From Oligoflexia bacterium (lineage in GTDB: Bacteria > Bdellovibrionota > JAFGOL01): a DNA stretch of 5,501 nucleotides. The notes beneath the pieces were generated by a model. It ran no database searches. It saw only the letters and a program-made list of their open reading frames with translations, and was not told the origin of the DNA. Numbering within the stretch: the first letter of the stretch is position 1; each line of letters opens with the position of its first letter. Below are positions 4,880 to 5,501 of the stretch, piece after piece. A program made the translations under genes and the position numbers. The DNA is taken from the NCBI GenBank assembly GCA_016926495.1, contig JAFGOL010000276.1:1-5501 (forward strand), given 5' to 3'.

Positions 4880-5479
4880 TTAAAAAACCAGGGATAAACC
4901 GGGTTTCTCGTCAGGTCTGGTCTTTATGTATATAACGCCTGTAAAGGTGTTGTGTTCCAAATCAAAAGTAAAAACATAATTCTGATTATAAAGATTAGTA
5001 CCTATTTTATAGATTTCAACGATATATCTTTTGTTATTACTCTCGCCTATACAATTAACCAGTTCCCTGTTATTGGCAAGTTGTACGTAATTTTCCTGCC
5101 ATAAGTCCTGCGGCGTAACTTTGCCGAAATCAAGCGGCCTTTCTATATCCTCTTCACATTCAACAGTACCTATTTCATCTCCAAAATAACTAAGATTGGA
5201 AATCCTGAGCTGGAATCTTACCTCATAAGGACCGCTTATTTCCTCTTCTTCAAAATCCTCGGTGATTTTATCTTCAACCAGGGCCTTTAGATAGTTATCA
5301 TAAAGAACTATGTCTACAGTTTCACCTGAGACCGCATCCGCCGTAAAGATAACACCCTCGGAATTTACGACCTTCTCTTCAGGTTCCGGAGTTGTTTTGT
5401 CATCCGCGTTATTGGCATTACCGCACGCAAACATCAGCAGGGCTGCCGTAATTGCTATAAATAAATTGTTAATTTTCAT
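4880..5479 (-). CDS. Predicted lipoprotein A, paralogue of lipoprotein B, function unknown
   Basis: A 199-residue exported protein of no family I recognise. The leader MKINNLFIAI... ends in LLMFACG (14-20); Cys19 is the likely lipidated residue, though Met at -3 and Phe at -2 make this a loose lipobox. An acidic, Asn/Pro/Glu-rich linker (21-39) follows, then EGVIFTADAV (41-50) and YDNYLKALVED (60-70), nearly identical to the matching part of lipoprotein B. Cysteines at 108 (TVECEEDI) and 143 (LVNCIGES) occupy the same places as the pair in B, 35 residues apart. The middle and C-terminal parts are beta-like and much more divergent. The protein is strongly acidic (for example DFEEEE at 75-80). 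CGGAGGT four bases before the ATG confirms the start. Lipoprotein B follows after 27 bases with no terminator, so the two are probably co-transcribed from a promoter outside the window. Confidence 0.8.
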   Translation of the reverse strand: MKINNLFIAITAALLMFACGNANNADDKTTPEPEEKVVNSEGVIFTADAVSGETVDIVLYDNYLKALVEDKITEDFEEEEISGPYEVRFQLRISNLSYFGDEIGTVECEEDIERPLDFGKVTPQDLWQENYVQLANNRELVNCIGESNNKRYIVEIYKIGTNLYNQNYVFTFDLEHNTFTGVIYIKTRPDEKPGLSLVF

Positions 5480-5483
5480 ATTA

Positions 5484-5490
5484 ACCTCCG
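5484..5490 (-). promoter_or_regulatory. Ribosome binding site of lipoprotein A
   Basis: Minus-strand CGGAGGT ends 4 bases before the ATG at 5479-5477. The A/T-rich bases just upstream (5492-5501) are too close to it to be a usable -10 box, so the promoter must lie beyond the window. Confidence 0.75.
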
Positions 5491-5501
5491 CAATATATTA
5501 A

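Overview
This window comes from a diderm (Gram-negative-type) bacterium of moderate GC content. The evidence is two predicted lipoproteins, a LemA carrying a lipobox, and a signal-peptide protein that reads as an outer-membrane beta-barrel ending in an aromatic residue. No marker gene fixes the phylum. The lipoproteins and the barrel protein are not families I can name, which would fit a little-studied or uncultivated lineage, but that is inference. There is no sign of phage, transposon, CRISPR array, tRNA or rRNA.

Layout, left to right. At 2-133 (+) lies the last 43 codons of an ABC-transporter ATPase, resembling the CbiO/EcfA branch. A 122-bp gap with a TATAAT box follows, then a 51-codon ORF (256-411, +) with a strong ribosome binding site and an internal TYTxxD repeat. 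Everything to the right is on the minus strand and is read from right to left: lipoprotein A (5479-4880), its paralogue lipoprotein B (4852-4250), a good promoter, lemA (4186-3596), a secreted/membrane TPM-domain protein of the YgcG type with a glycine-rich tail (3609-2887), a second TPM-domain membrane protein (2860-2228), an extended -10 promoter, a stand-alone response-regulator receiver (2177-1767), and the barrel protein (1767-418). The plus-strand small ORF and the barrel gene converge and end 6 bp apart; both stop codons sit in one 12-bp palindrome.

How the genes may work together. LemA plus one or two TPM-domain proteins is a widespread envelope gene set whose biochemical role is not settled. 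Here it has its own promoter, overlapping or tight spacing, and a downstream unit in which a receiver with no output domain is translationally coupled (TAATG) to an outer-membrane barrel. Upstream are two tandem paralogous lipoproteins sharing an EGVxF...YDNYLKALxED signature and a conserved cysteine pair. All seven minus-strand genes therefore point to the cell envelope, apart from the cytoplasmic receiver. The least described parts are the lipoprotein pair, the receiver-barrel pair and the 51-residue repeat peptide.
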